A DNA stretch of 40,985 bases, taken from assembly GCF_042654605.1 (NCBI RefSeq), contig NZ_JBHSGT010000022.1, positions 1-40,985 of the forward strand. Reading direction: 5' to 3'. Shown in pieces: positions 16,504-24,922 of this stretch. Every line of letters starts with the position of its first letter. Position 1 is the first letter of the stretch. The notes under the pieces are model-generated. The model ran no database searches. It was not told where the DNA came from and saw nothing but the letters and a program-made list of their open reading frames with translations. The position numbers and the translations under genes are program-made. The DNA comes from Enterococcus_I eurekensis. GTDB taxonomy: Bacteria; Bacillota; Bacilli; Lactobacillales; Enterococcaceae.

Positions 16504-16606
16504 CTTTCCTCAATCCTCCTATGTTTTATAGTTCTCGCTCCACTAAGAAAGCGAATCCAAAACAATATGTGTTTCACTTACATATCACTCACAAAAAATA
16601 CACATT

Positions 16607-17230
16607 TTAATTTTTGACCGTTTCTTTGACATCTGAGTGTTTCATCATACCTATTAGTAAAAACTTACCTAAAGACCAAGTATAAACAACACTAAATAAA
16701 AACCCAATTATGACTGACGGAACCCCATAGGCCATTAAACCTAAAATCAAAACGGCAATATTCAAATAACGAATCATCTTGGCAACTTCGATTTTCGGAT
16801 GTTTTTAGTGAATGATTTAAGCAATTACGTCGACGCCAACCGTCGTTGACCCTTCCGATAAACAGCAATAATAGCCAAATGCGATGACAATACAGGCTAA
16901 CATAAAATCAAGTGGAGCCATGTCATCCATTCAAAGGGTAAAAAATAAAACAAACTAAAAAATGACATGTAAGATAAACTGCCCACTATCGACTTCATTA
17001 AATAACTTCTTCCTAAAAATACTGCACAAATAATCAGCAATATAACGGTTAAACTATTTGTAATCAAGGGTAAATCAATAGGAAGCATTTTTTTGTACGA
17101 CTAAAGATAAGCTCGTCACACCACCATTTATAATCGTATACGGAACCATCCATTTCGCGTAGGCTAAAGCTAGTAACGCATTTCCTACAATAATTTTAAT
17201 TAAAAATTACACGGATTGTTTATTGATCAT
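16607..17230 (-). pseudogene. Decayed YitT/YczE-like membrane protein gene
   Basis: Minus-strand reading gives one membrane protein split over frames. It begins MINKQSV followed by a stop, then an open stretch with AKWMVPYTIINGGVTSLSL. A frameshift follows near 17080, then a hydrophobic stretch ending near 16897. A second shift leads to EGSTTVGVDVIA, a stop and another shift near 16800-16830, and finally AYGVPSVIIGFLFS and a tail to a TAA at 16607-16609. The Gly-rich motifs fit the YitT/YczE family of multipass membrane proteins. At least four lesions make it a pseudogene. The family call is from motif resemblance only. Confidence 0.7.
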
Positions 17231-17250
17231 TTTGATTCTCACTTTCTATC

Positions 17251-17288
17251 AAAAAAGGATAGAAAAGCCCGTGCCTTCTATCCTTTTT
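17251..17288. terminator. Terminator hairpin between two pseudogenes
   Basis: Arms GGATAGAA and TTCTATCC are flanked by A and T runs on both sides. On the minus strand the hairpin begins right at the TAG that would end the DUF7916-like pseudogene (17278-17280). Confidence 0.7.
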
Positions 17289-17762
17289 GCATTTTATTAA
17301 CGATTGAACGAAACATACTTTGAATCGTATGTTTCATCCCACGAATAGCAACAGACATATGGTAAATATTTTAACATGGAGTGACACCACTGTAGCCTGC
17401 ATCACCAATATGTTGTAAATCCACGCCACACATTTTGTTCCATAACGCAATTTGACGAATGGTTTCTGGTGAAGCACTTTCTTGACTCGTTCCAATTGCA
17501 GACATTGTTAGCATGCTCAAGATTTTAGCCATTTTTACGGTTTTTTTCTGCTTGGTCAAAAGCAAGAACACAGTTCCGACTGCTGGCAATAATAAAATAT
17601 CAGCACCTGCATCGGTAAATTGTTGAATTGCTTCTTTGGTCATAATCGGCTCATCAACACCTGAACTATGCATTTTTCCAGTAATAATTAAACCATTGTA
17701 ATTCTCTTTTTTCGACTTGAATAGCTATGGCGTTCGTTCATCATACCAGTTCCGGGATTTAC
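17278..17762 (-). pseudogene. Decayed DUF7916-like (TIM-barrel type) gene, N-terminal half missing
   Basis: The recognisable core runs from NPGTG (about 17760) through GLIITGKMHSSGVDEPI, FTDAGADILLLPAVGTV and MSAIGTSQESASPETIRQIALWNKMCGVDLQHIGDAGYSGV to an IRGMKHTIQSMFRSIVNK-like tail. Lesions seen are loss of everything before NPGTG, a frameshift near 17720, a short out-of-frame patch after GTV that returns to frame (the other frame reads AFDQAEKT), and a TAA after PC where a GAA would continue into NIYHMSV. I associate this family with DUF7916 proteins, often found beside sugar PTS genes. The assignment is from memory and moderate. Confidence 0.6.
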
Positions 17763-17894
17763 TATTACATGTTTACATAAAACTTATTAACTCCCATTGA
17801 ACAACCGTCTGAAAACTTCACATACAGTCCTTTATCCTCCTTAAAAAAAACACTTGAGAATTAATATTATTAGTATCATAAGATTCTTGATAAT

Positions 17895-18104
17895 CTATCG
17901 TGAAGCTTTTGGTGGTTGGCAGACTTCACATTTTCTTTGATGATTATCTTTAAATTTTTTGAATTTTTTTTCAAAACGATTCCCACAAGAGCATTCAAAT
18001 AACAAATCTTGTGAAAATCCATGGTATTCCATGGTTAACAGTTTACTATCTGAATTCTTTTCAACAAACTCACGAATCCTTTCAATTGACCAACGTTTGT
18101 TCAT
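17895..18104 (-). CDS. Short zinc-ribbon-like ORF, probably truncated
   Basis: A 69-residue product with an N-terminal helix (WSIERIREFVEKNS), a strand pair (LLTMEYHGFSQDLLFECSCG) and four zinc-ligand cysteines in CSCG and CEVC. Similar modules form the N-terminal part of phage- or homing-type endonucleases and other DNA-binding proteins, where a longer C-terminal domain follows; here it ends at CQPPKASR. The ATG has a fair Shine-Dalgarno (AAGAAGGA). It sits among pseudogenes, so it may be a fragment. Function unknown. Confidence 0.5.
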   Translation of the reverse strand: MNKRWSIERIREFVEKNSDSKLLTMEYHGFSQDLLFECSCGNRFEKKFKKFKDNHQRKCEVCQPPKASR

Positions 18105-18326
18105 GTTTTTCCTTCTTTCTTACTAAATATTTATCTTTTTATATATTCCACTACGATAGAGGCAGTTCATTATAGCATGACTATCTCTAAAAATATATAA
18201 CTAGTCACTAGGATTTAACTTAATCAAAAGAGTGTGATCACGAGTATCAAGAACTTTTAGAAAGACTATGTTTATCATTAGATCTTTCAACAATTTCGAA
18301 AAGAAAGCTCTCAAACGACACAAAGA

Positions 18327-18769
18327 ATGATTGTAATTATTTATTTAGTTCTCTTTTCCTATGTCATCTTGATTCTACTACTAATCAAACTTAAGCAAAA
18401 TCGACAGATAGAAACAAACGAGAAAGAAAAAGGTAAACTAGCAAATAATTGAAAATGTTATTTGAGGCTCCTTTTATCCATCAATTAGAAGCACTTCCCT
18501 TGATTAGCGGTTATGAAGTTACCACACTAGCCATGCTTTTAAATTATTACGCCATTGACATTGACAAAAATACACTTACCGAACGAATCGATCATGTCCC
18601 ACTGGTAATATCAAGTACTACCCTCATCCACTCGGGCGTTATTGTCGATTTTAATTCAAAAAATATTTATATTAAAGATCCCATATATTCTAAAAAAGCA
18701 CCTCCTGTTAAATTCATTTTACTTGAAGTTAACAGGAGGTGCTTTTTTATACTGTCCCATTTTCATTAG
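18327..18769 (+). pseudogene. Remnant of a C39-like peptidase with a lost catalytic Cys
   Basis: The first part (18327-18452) encodes a 41-residue membrane anchor plus charged linker (MIVIIYLVLFSYVILILLL...). The next frame, opening with TTG at 18449, continues with a C39-type domain: FIHQLEALPLISGYEVTTLAMLLNYY. In C39-like peptidases the catalytic Cys sits in a GCE-type motif; here it is GYE. The His-containing HSGVIVDF and the YIKDP motif are present but come too early, implying an internal deletion. The end runs into the terminator hairpin. A frameshift, a catalytic-residue loss and a deletion argue for a pseudogene. Reading the two parts as one former gene is inference. Confidence 0.55.
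18695..18748. terminator. Strong bidirectional terminator
   Basis: Perfect 17-bp arms (AAAGCACCTCCTGTTAA and its complement) with an 18-base loop and A/T runs outside on both strands. It serves the lipoprotein gene on the minus strand and ends the peptidase remnant on the plus strand. Confidence 0.85.
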
Positions 18770-18812
18770 CCAGTTCCGATTGCAAATCGGGTGTTTATTT
18801 TATTGTTTTTTC

Positions 18813-19262
18813 TTATTTCACTTCAAAAGTTGGTGCGATCGTGATAGTTTGCTCCTCTGCTTGGAAATGTTTAATCACTCGGTAGTTGCCAGCCGGTAAT
18901 TTATCAAAGTAATCCGCTAAATCAATGACTTCTTCATTCATCGCTTTGCCTTCTAATAGCATGGCAATTTCAATAAAAGCTACACCCTCATCAAAAGGCA
19001 CTTGATACCATGTATCATCCAATTCAACTTCTAGCGTAAAATCGACGCCATAATAATAGACTGTATCTGTCAAATTTTCAAAAACGAGTGTGATCTTTTC
19101 CTTAAAGGATTGAATTTGTTCTTCTTTCACGTTCCCCTTAATTTTGCCTTCTGTAACAACTGCGGTCGATGGTTCTAAATCGGAAGGACGAAAGGCTTGA
19201 CTCGCACAACCAACCAGGGATAAAAATGAGACAAGCATCAAATACAAGAGGACTTTTTTCAT
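18813..19262 (-). CDS. Small surface lipoprotein with an Ig-like domain
   Basis: A 149-residue precursor with a lipoprotein signal (KKVLLYLMLVSFLSLVGC, lipobox LVGC with the lipid-bearing Cys at about residue 19). The mature part is beta-rich: ITLVFENLTDTVYYYGVDFTLEVELDDTWYQVP, a loop, then LPAGNYRVIKHF. This pattern is like the bacterial Ig-like domains of small Firmicute lipoproteins in which a tensed strand pair ends in a G-x-YRI motif. Anchored outside the cell membrane; binding partner unknown. It has its own terminator and is separate from the mgtE operon upstream. Confidence 0.75.
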   Translation of the reverse strand: MKKVLLYLMLVSFLSLVGCASQAFRPSDLEPSTAVVTEGKIKGNVKEEQIQSFKEKITLVFENLTDTVYYYGVDFTLEVELDDTWYQVPFDEGVAFIEIAMLLEGKAMNEEVIDLADYFDKLPAGNYRVIKHFQAEEQTITIAPTFEVK

Positions 19263-19340
19263 GATTGAACACCTCGATTTCTATTCTTGCCTTTATTTTA
19301 GCACGTCCTTCAAAAAATCATGTAGAAAACACACACGAAA

Positions 19341-19394
19341 ACAGCCTTTTAAAGTAGGGGTCTGAGATACATCCTCTCTACTTTAAAAGACTGT
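19341..19394 (-). terminator. Hairpin after mgtE
   Basis: Arms of 17 bases (ACAGCCTTTTAAAGTAG and CTACTTTAAAAGACTGT, one mismatch) with a 20-base loop, 37 bp after the mgtE stop. The T run on the minus strand is short (TTTT), so termination efficiency is uncertain. Confidence 0.6.
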
Positions 19395-19430
19395 TACTTG
19401 ATTCTTAAATCTAATTTTTTTAACAAACAC

Positions 19431-20792
19431 TCATATAAAAGAACTCATAAATAAACTCGCAATATTAAAATAAATCAAAACACTGGTTAAGTCACTCAAT
19501 GTTGTAATAAAGGGTCCACTTGCTACCGCAGGATCAAAACCTAAACGATCCATTAACATTGGGATAAAACTACCTGCTAAATTAGCAACGGTAATGGCTG
19601 CCATCATTGCAAATCCAATCACTGCTCCTAGTATTGGGTTACCTTTCCAAATAGAAACAATGATAAAAATCGTTAGCCCCGTAATTAACCCCGTAATTAA
19701 TCCCGTTAAAACTTCCGAGATAATAACGCGAATAAAAGTATTACTCTTGGAATCATTCATTGCTAAACGACGGACTGCAACGGCTAGTGATTGTGTTCCA
19801 GCATTTCCGGCAGTTCCGGTAATAAGTGAAATAAAAACGGCTAAAATACTAGCTTCACTAACCAATTCTTCATATTCTCCAATTAAAGTGGCAGTTGCCA
19901 TTCCTAAAAATAAAAGGGTAATTAGCCACGGTAAGCGACGTGCGGCTGCCTTTAATGGTGCTTCGCTGACTTCTTCCACGTTAACCCCAGCTAATCCCGA
20001 GTAATCACTAGTCGCCTCATCATCAATAACATCAATGATATCATCGACCGTCACAATCCCTAACAAATGGTCATCATAGTCCGTTACTGGTAAAGCTAAG
20101 AAATCATAATCACGGAATGTTTGTGCAACGTCAAATTGGTCATCGCCCACGTGGACAGAGATAACCCGTTCACTCATAATCTCACTAATTAGCGTATCAT
20201 CATCATTGATAATTAAATCTCTCAATGAAATAACACCAACTAATTGATTTTCTTGATTCACAACGTAAATATAGTAAATCGTTTCTGCAAAATCTGCTTC
20301 ACCTTTTAAAACGTGCATTGCTGAACGAACAGTCTGATTGGCTACAATTGAAACGTATTCCGTTGTCATGATGGAACCTGCTGTATCGTCCTCATAATGC
20401 AAGAGTTCTTTAATTTCAGCAGCCTCTTCGTTTGACATTAAGCTTAAATATTTTGCTGTTTCTTTTTTTCCTAGTAAGTTTAAAAAATCGACTGCGTTAT
20501 CCGTATACATCGCTGACAACATTGCTGCTGCGTAGCTTGGCCGCATTTCAGATAAATAATCAGTCATCGTCTCTTTATCTTCTTCAATTAAGTCAAAAGC
20601 ATCGGCGACTTCTTTAGGTGAAAGATAAGAGTAAAGATGGACGCGTTCTTCTTGTGTCAACGACTGATAAAACTCACCTTGCTCATATAAATGGAGATCT
20701 AAGAAACTATCTCTAAATTCTTGAATTTGATTTGTTGCTAAATACTGTTTGATTTTAGAAAAACTCAATGCTAATTCTTGGTTTTCATCCAT
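19431..20792 (-). CDS. mgtE: Magnesium transporter MgtE
   Basis: A 453-residue Mg2+ channel/transporter: N-terminal helical gating domain (about 1-125), two CBS domains that sense cytosolic Mg2+ (about 125-250, with EDDTAGSIMTTEYVSI and VTVDDIIDVIDDEA), and five C-terminal membrane helices with the pore-lining TGTAGNAGTQSLA motif. An ATG at 20792, 5 bases after GGGGTGG, is preferred over a GTG three codons earlier that lies inside the ribosome binding site. It is the last gene of the relQ-nadK-rluD-mgtE operon. I saw no M-box riboswitch directly upstream, as expected for a promoter-distal gene. Confidence 0.94.
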   Translation of the reverse strand: MDENQELALSFSKIKQYLATNQIQEFRDSFLDLHLYEQGEFYQSLTQEERVHLYSYLSPKEVADAFDLIEEDKETMTDYLSEMRPSYAAAMLSAMYTDNAVDFLNLLGKKETAKYLSLMSNEEAAEIKELLHYEDDTAGSIMTTEYVSIVANQTVRSAMHVLKGEADFAETIYYIYVVNQENQLVGVISLRDLIINDDDTLISEIMSERVISVHVGDDQFDVAQTFRDYDFLALPVTDYDDHLLGIVTVDDIIDVIDDEATSDYSGLAGVNVEEVSEAPLKAAARRLPWLITLLFLGMATATLIGEYEELVSEASILAVFISLITGTAGNAGTQSLAVAVRRLAMNDSKSNTFIRVIISEVLTGLITGLITGLTIFIIVSIWKGNPILGAVIGFAMMAAITVANLAGSFIPMLMDRLGFDPAVASGPFITTLSDLTSVLIYFNIASLFMSSFI

Positions 20793-20808
20793 CTTTCCCA
20801 CCCCTTTC

Positions 20809-21702
20809 TTAAAGTATTCGTTGAATGGCTTCCATGTCGGCTGGAAGCGGTTGTTGAAAATGGAGTTGTTCTTGTGTGAATGGATGAGTAAATTTTAAAT
20901 CAAAGCAGTGTAGCGCTTGACGTTCAATACCTAAATCCATTCGACCACCATATAATTCATCGCCAATTAATGGATAGCCATTGGCTGAAAAATGCACTCG
21001 AATTTGATGTGTTCTTCCTGTGTGTAGCTGAATATCGACAAGTGCAACTTCATGATTTTTTTTAGCTAACCAATACTCAGTTTCTGCTGATTGCCCGGCA
21101 ATAGTGACTTGGCGCTTAATAATTGAGCTCAAATCGCGACCGATTGGTTGTTTAAAAATAGCATGCGCCATTAGTTCGGTCATTTCTCCCGTAATTAAAG
21201 CTTTGTATTTTTTATGAAACGTACGGTTTCTTAATTGTTCATCTAGCCTTGAATGGGCAAAACCGTGTTTAGCAAACACCATCAGACCGGATGTGTCTCG
21301 ATCAAGACGCGTCACAACATGGACAACCTGGTTCACATAGTTTTGTCTCTTATAATACGCTTTGACCCGATTAGCCATCGTATAATTTGGATGGTATTGC
21401 GCCGGAATCGATGACACCCCAGATGGTTTATTCACAATTAATAAATGCTCATCTTCAAAGACTATTTCGATTGGTGTCTCATCAATTTTCAGTGTTTCAT
21501 GTTCGCCTTCATCTGGAATCACAATTGTGACCATTTCACCAGACTGCAACCAATGCAAAACATTGCGTTCTTCGTCATTGACTAAAATTTGCCCACCGTG
21601 AAATTTAATTTTTGCCAAGAGTTTTTTAGAGACTCCTTGCTCTTTTAAAAAAAATTTGATTTGTTGTTGCTCATTTTTACTAAATGCGTAATGAAATTTC
21701 AT
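20809..21702 (-). CDS. RluA/RluD-family pseudouridine synthase
   Basis: A 297-residue RNA pseudouridine synthase. An N-terminal S4-like region (FLKEQGVSKKLLAKIKFHGGQILVNDE) precedes the catalytic domain with VTRLDRDTSGLMVFAK, whose second Asp is the catalytic residue, then LHTGRTHQIRVHF and the C-terminal FTHPF. In B. subtilis the equivalent gene is yjbO, next to nadK. Whether it acts on 23S rRNA or tRNA cannot be told. It starts immediately after the nadK stop codon, so the two are tightly coupled. Confidence 0.9.
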   Translation of the reverse strand: MKFHYAFSKNEQQQIKFFLKEQGVSKKLLAKIKFHGGQILVNDEERNVLHWLQSGEMVTIVIPDEGEHETLKIDETPIEIVFEDEHLLIVNKPSGVSSIPAQYHPNYTMANRVKAYYKRQNYVNQVVHVVTRLDRDTSGLMVFAKHGFAHSRLDEQLRNRTFHKKYKALITGEMTELMAHAIFKQPIGRDLSSIIKRQVTIAGQSAETEYWLAKKNHEVALVDIQLHTGRTHQIRVHFSANGYPLIGDELYGGRMDLGIERQALHCFDLKFTHPFTQEQLHFQQPLPADMEAIQRIL

Positions 21703-22512
21703 CTAATTCAAATCTCCAATAAAAGCTTCCCTTACACGATGCCAAAAATTCATATGGCGGTAGGAGGCAAAGCGTATTTTATCTGGTGCAACACGATAAT
21801 AGACCGAAGCAATATCCGCTTGTTGCACACTAAATTGATCGACGGTTACAATAAATTCGCCACCTTTCGGTAAACGAACTTCAACCCAATCATCTTTTGA
21901 AATCACTAACGGGGAACCAACCGTACGAAAAACACGGTTATTTAGTGAAGCAATTTCCGTCAGTTGCATCGCTTCAATACTTGGATGAAGCACGGCTCCA
22001 CCAATACTTTTATTGTAAGCCGTTGAACCGGTTGGCGTCGAGATTGAAACACCATCGCCACGGAAACGTTCAAATAACTCTTCTTTAATATAAACATCAG
22101 CAACCATCGTGCGATGTAAACTTTTAATCGTTGATTCATTTAATGCAAAAAAGTGTTTATCTGCTCGTCCATCACGATAGCGAATAACAATATCAAGCAG
22201 TGGATAACTGACATTTTCCTCTTGATTGCTACAAAGAGAATCAACCATTTCTTCTAACTCATAATCACGCCAATCTGTATAAAAACCTAAATGACCCGTG
22301 TGAACACCTAAAAAACGGACATGGTCTAAACGATGAATATATAGGTGGAAAGCTGATAGTAATGTACCATCGCCACCAATCGAAATCACGATATCCGGAT
22401 TTTCTTGATCCAAAGTATTACCTGAAGCGACGAGTAATTTTTTTAATTTTTCAGCCGCAGCAACTGATTGTGCAACTTGATTATAGACCAATGCAACTTT
22501 TAAGGATTCCAT
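21703..22512 (-). CDS. nadK: NAD kinase
   Basis: A 269-residue enzyme phosphorylating NAD to NADP. It has the GGDGT ATP/NAD motif (about 47-51), NESTIKS, the FRGDGVSISTPTGSTAYNKSIGGAVLHP region with the substrate-binding Asp, and a beta-rich C-terminus. Size fits the short Gram-positive form. It overlaps the end of relQ by 13 bp and abuts the pseudouridine synthase gene; this order is conserved in Bacillus and Enterococcus relatives. Confidence 0.95.
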   Translation of the reverse strand: MESLKVALVYNQVAQSVAAAEKLKKLLVASGNTLDQENPDIVISIGGDGTLLSAFHLYIHRLDHVRFLGVHTGHLGFYTDWRDYELEEMVDSLCSNQEENVSYPLLDIVIRYRDGRADKHFFALNESTIKSLHRTMVADVYIKEELFERFRGDGVSISTPTGSTAYNKSIGGAVLHPSIEAMQLTEIASLNNRVFRTVGSPLVISKDDWVEVRLPKGGEFIVTVDQFSVQQADIASVYYRVAPDKIRFASYRHMNFWHRVREAFIGDLN

Positions 22513-23183
22513 CCCTTCGTTTCACCCCATTCTGCAGCCGTTCGATAATTCGTATCATCACTCGTTCCCTTTCCATGTGAGAATAAGCGTTGTGCTTCCT
22601 GAATTTCAACACGAATATTTGACATCTCTTCATCCAATTGATACGCGGCCTCTGCTGCTCGACGCAACCGTTCACTAATTTCGACTGGAAAGTCACCTTG
22701 GTACTTATAGTTTAATGAATGTTCAATCGTTGCCCAGAAATTCATCGACAACGTTCGAATTTGAATCTCGGCTAAAATCTTTTTTTCGCCTTCAAGTAAC
22801 TGTACGGGATACTCAACAATTAAATGGTATGAGCGGTAACCACTCTCTTTTTTATTTTCGATATAATCGCGTTCAATGATAATTTGCATATCTTTGCGAT
22901 TTCTTAGCAATTGAACGACATGATAAATATCATCAACAAATTGACACATTATTCGTAAACCAGCAATATCGGACATTTCTTCTTCTAATCGTTCAAGAGG
23001 AATCTTTCTTAAACTCGATTTCGCCAAAATACTATCTACTGGTTTGACTCGACCTGTCACAAATTCAATGGGCACGTGTTGATTTGTCTCCCGAAACTGT
23101 TTTCGAATGCCTCTGAGCTTTACTTTCAACTCTGAAACAGTTTGCTCGTACGGTGCTAAAAATAAATCCCAATTTCTCTCCAT
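22500..23183 (-). CDS. relQ: Small alarmone synthetase RelQ (YjbM/SasB type)
   Basis: A 227-residue single-domain (p)ppGpp synthetase lacking the hydrolase and regulatory domains of long RelA/SpoT proteins. Features are the N-terminal helices, RVKPVDSILAKS, the synthetase motif MSDIAGLRIMCQF, the substrate-binding GYRSYHLIVEYPV, and EIQIRTLSMNFWATIEHSLNYKY with its catalytic Glu. The four-gene relQ-nadK-rluD-mgtE order resembles yjbM-nadF-yjbO. Expected role: basal alarmone synthesis under cell-wall and other stress. Confidence 0.94.
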   Translation of the reverse strand: MERNWDLFLAPYEQTVSELKVKLRGIRKQFRETNQHVPIEFVTGRVKPVDSILAKSSLRKIPLERLEEEMSDIAGLRIMCQFVDDIYHVVQLLRNRKDMQIIIERDYIENKKESGYRSYHLIVEYPVQLLEGEKKILAEIQIRTLSMNFWATIEHSLNYKYQGDFPVEISERLRRAAEAAYQLDEEMSNIRVEIQEAQRLFSHGKGTSDDTNYRTAAEWGETKGWNP

Positions 23184-23329
23184 TTTCCATCCCTCTTGTC
23201 TTTCAACTCAGATTCTACCCTATTTTATCACAGTTTAGCTAAAATCTTTAGCCTTCTGATAAAACCTTCTTTTCTTTTTTTAGAAATATGCGATACAATA
23301 CGTTAGAACTCATTGAATGGAGGCTAATT

Positions 23330-23905
23330 ATGACACAAGAACTTGAGATTGAATTCAAAACCCTTTTAAGTGCCAATGATTACCAAAAAATCTATCAACA
23401 CTACCAATTAGACAAACAATCATTTATTGATCAAACAAATATTTACTTTGACACACCCGATCAAAAGCTTCGTCAAAAACGATTCGGTTTACGAATTCGT
23501 CAATTTGAAAAAGATGGAGAATTAACGTTGAAGTGTCCGACGGATGGGTTAGGTTTATTAGAAATCACCGATTATTTATCCGCTGAACAACTAGACACTC
23601 TTATAGAAACAAAAAGTATTCTAAAAAATGGAGCCGTTGCCGCTGCTTTGGAATCACACGATATTTCTACTGAAACACTACAGCCCGTCGCTCGCTTGCG
23701 AACCAAACGCTATGAAATTCAACTGCCCATTGGCTTGTTAGCACTCGATGAAAGTTGGTATGGCCAAGCACATGATTATGAATTAGAGCTTGAAGTAACC
23801 AATGAAGCACAAGGAAAACATGATTTTGAAGAGTTTTTGGCTAGGTTTAATATTACTCAAATTCCAAGTGAAAATAAAATCATCAGAGCAATTAAAAATC
23901 AATAA
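23330..23905 (+). CDS. CYTH domain protein (YjbK-like triphosphate tunnel enzyme)
   Basis: A 191-residue protein beginning with the CYTH signature ExExK (ELEIEFK), followed by the strand motif YFDTPDQKLRQKRFGLRIR and later LALDESWYG, YELELEVT and ENKIIRAI, which supply the charged tunnel residues binding metal and triphosphate. Related Firmicute enzymes hydrolyse tripolyphosphate; the true substrate here is open. The ATG at 23330 follows ATGGAGG by about 6 bases and is preferred over an in-frame ATG at 23288. It is divergent from relQ, whereas in Bacillus yjbK lies in the same direction as yjbM. Confidence 0.88.
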   Translation: MTQELEIEFKTLLSANDYQKIYQHYQLDKQSFIDQTNIYFDTPDQKLRQKRFGLRIRQFEKDGELTLKCPTDGLGLLEITDYLSAEQLDTLIETKSILKNGAVAAALESHDISTETLQPVARLRTKRYEIQLPIGLLALDESWYGQAHDYELELEVTNEAQGKHDFEEFLARFNITQIPSENKIIRAIKNQ

Positions 23906-23993
23906 GAGGTGTTTTATTTCTATTTTTTGAGAGAATCTGTTAAAGTTTCAATGAATAACAGCCCGACACTTTGCTCGCTTTTGTTCACTATAG

Positions 23994-24629
23994 ATGATGG
24001 CATTCATCAAAAAACATTTGGGGGTTTATCCATTGATCGAGATTTATCTGTTCGTCAATCCACTAGACAGACGCTCCGTTGAGGCAGAAGAAACCTTACT
24101 TGCTTTTTCCAACGACAGTACTGAAAAAATCAATTTAACTATCTTACCTATCGTCAATCAAAAATCGGTTACTGCGGCACTAGCTTTTCAACGTATCCCA
24201 TTAGAAGTGCGGAATACGTATATGAATCTCGCTTATAAAATGGCGCTCGATTTTAAAGCAGCTCAGATTCAAGGAAAAAAGATCGCGCGTGAGTTTTTAT
24301 TAACTGCACAATACGAAATTTTAGCGACTAAACAACCCTACTGTGAATCCGTCGTGGAAAATTTTTTTACAAAGCATGGCGACTATTCGATGTTTTTAGA
24401 AGATCGCTCATCTGAACTTGTCAAAGAGCTTTTTTGGAATGACCAACAAACGGCAAGAAATTTTCACATTAGTTGCGAAACCAGTGCCGTTGTATATAAT
24501 TGTACCCATGAAGGAGCTGGCTTGTTAATTGAAGGCTCTGAAACAATCCAACAAATTCCACAATTAAATTATCTACAACCTCATTGTCCTTTAAATGCTT
24601 CGAAACAAAAAAATAAAGCTTATAACTAA
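23994..24629 (+). CDS. DsbA-like YjbH/SpxH-family protein without the CxxC motif
   Basis: A 211-residue thioredoxin/DsbA-fold protein. In Bacillus and Listeria YjbH the first strand is followed by a Cys pair (CPEC-like); here the same place reads FVNPLDRRSVEAEETLL, with no Cys. The helical part (MNLAYKMALDFKAAQIQGKKIAREFLLTAQYE) and position next to the CYTH and relQ genes support homology to SpxH, the adaptor that feeds Spx to ClpXP. The ATG at 23994 is the first possible after an in-frame TAG but has no clear ribosome binding site. A TTG at about 24033 (reading LIEIYLFVNPL) preceded by GGGGG is an alternative start. Confidence 0.75.
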   Translation: MMAFIKKHLGVYPLIEIYLFVNPLDRRSVEAEETLLAFSNDSTEKINLTILPIVNQKSVTAALAFQRIPLEVRNTYMNLAYKMALDFKAAQIQGKKIAREFLLTAQYEILATKQPYCESVVENFFTKHGDYSMFLEDRSSELVKELFWNDQQTARNFHISCETSAVVYNCTHEGAGLLIEGSETIQQIPQLNYLQPHCPLNASKQKNKAYN

Positions 24630-24635
24630 GAAATA

Positions 24636-24669
24636 GCCTCGTCTTTTTTTCAGACGAGGCCATTTTTTT
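24636..24669 (+). terminator. Intrinsic terminator after the SpxH-like gene
   Basis: Perfect 9-bp arms GCCTCGTCT/AGACGAGGC, T-rich loop, and a T run downstream. Confidence 0.85.
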
Positions 24670-24670
24670 A

Positions 24671-24733
24671 ATCTTTCAATTCAATTTTAATCACTGTATT
24701 GACCGCATCGGGTAAGGGATACGCAAAGTGTGA
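24671..24733 (-). pseudogene. Possible C-terminal scrap of a lost gene
   Basis: On the minus strand a reading frame after a stop encodes about 20 residues ending DAVNTVIKIELKD and a TAA. This resembles the last beta strand of some glycoside hydrolases, where a P-D-x-V-x-T-V-I-x-L-x-L pattern is common. Nothing else of such a gene is visible; it may be a deletion remnant or chance. The rest of the 290-bp gap up to the PhnA gene holds only the terminator at 24866-24912. Confidence 0.25.
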
Positions 24734-24865
24734 AGTCCTATTATTTTTGAATATCCTTGGTTCATTTATTTGCATGTCATCTTAAATATTACCATAGTTC
24801 AAGAAAGTAAAAATTCCCTTTCAAACGATTTTTTTCAAATCAATTTCAATGATTTCCAGAAATAG

Positions 24866-24912
24866 AAAAAGCCTTATTTTATCACGAAGAAAAGCGGATA
24901 AAATAAGGCTTT
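24866..24912 (-). terminator. Intrinsic terminator after the PhnA-like gene
   Basis: Perfect arms AAAGCCTTATTTTATC/GATAAAATAAGGCTTT with a 13-base loop and a T run on the minus strand. Confidence 0.85.
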
Positions 24913-24922
24913 AAGACAATTA

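Noticed and set aside
16520..16560. Possible CcpA cre site (TGGATTCGCTTTCT on the minus strand) before the glucosidase gene
   Set aside because: Two mismatches to the consensus at important positions and no clear promoter to place it against; not strong enough to annotate.
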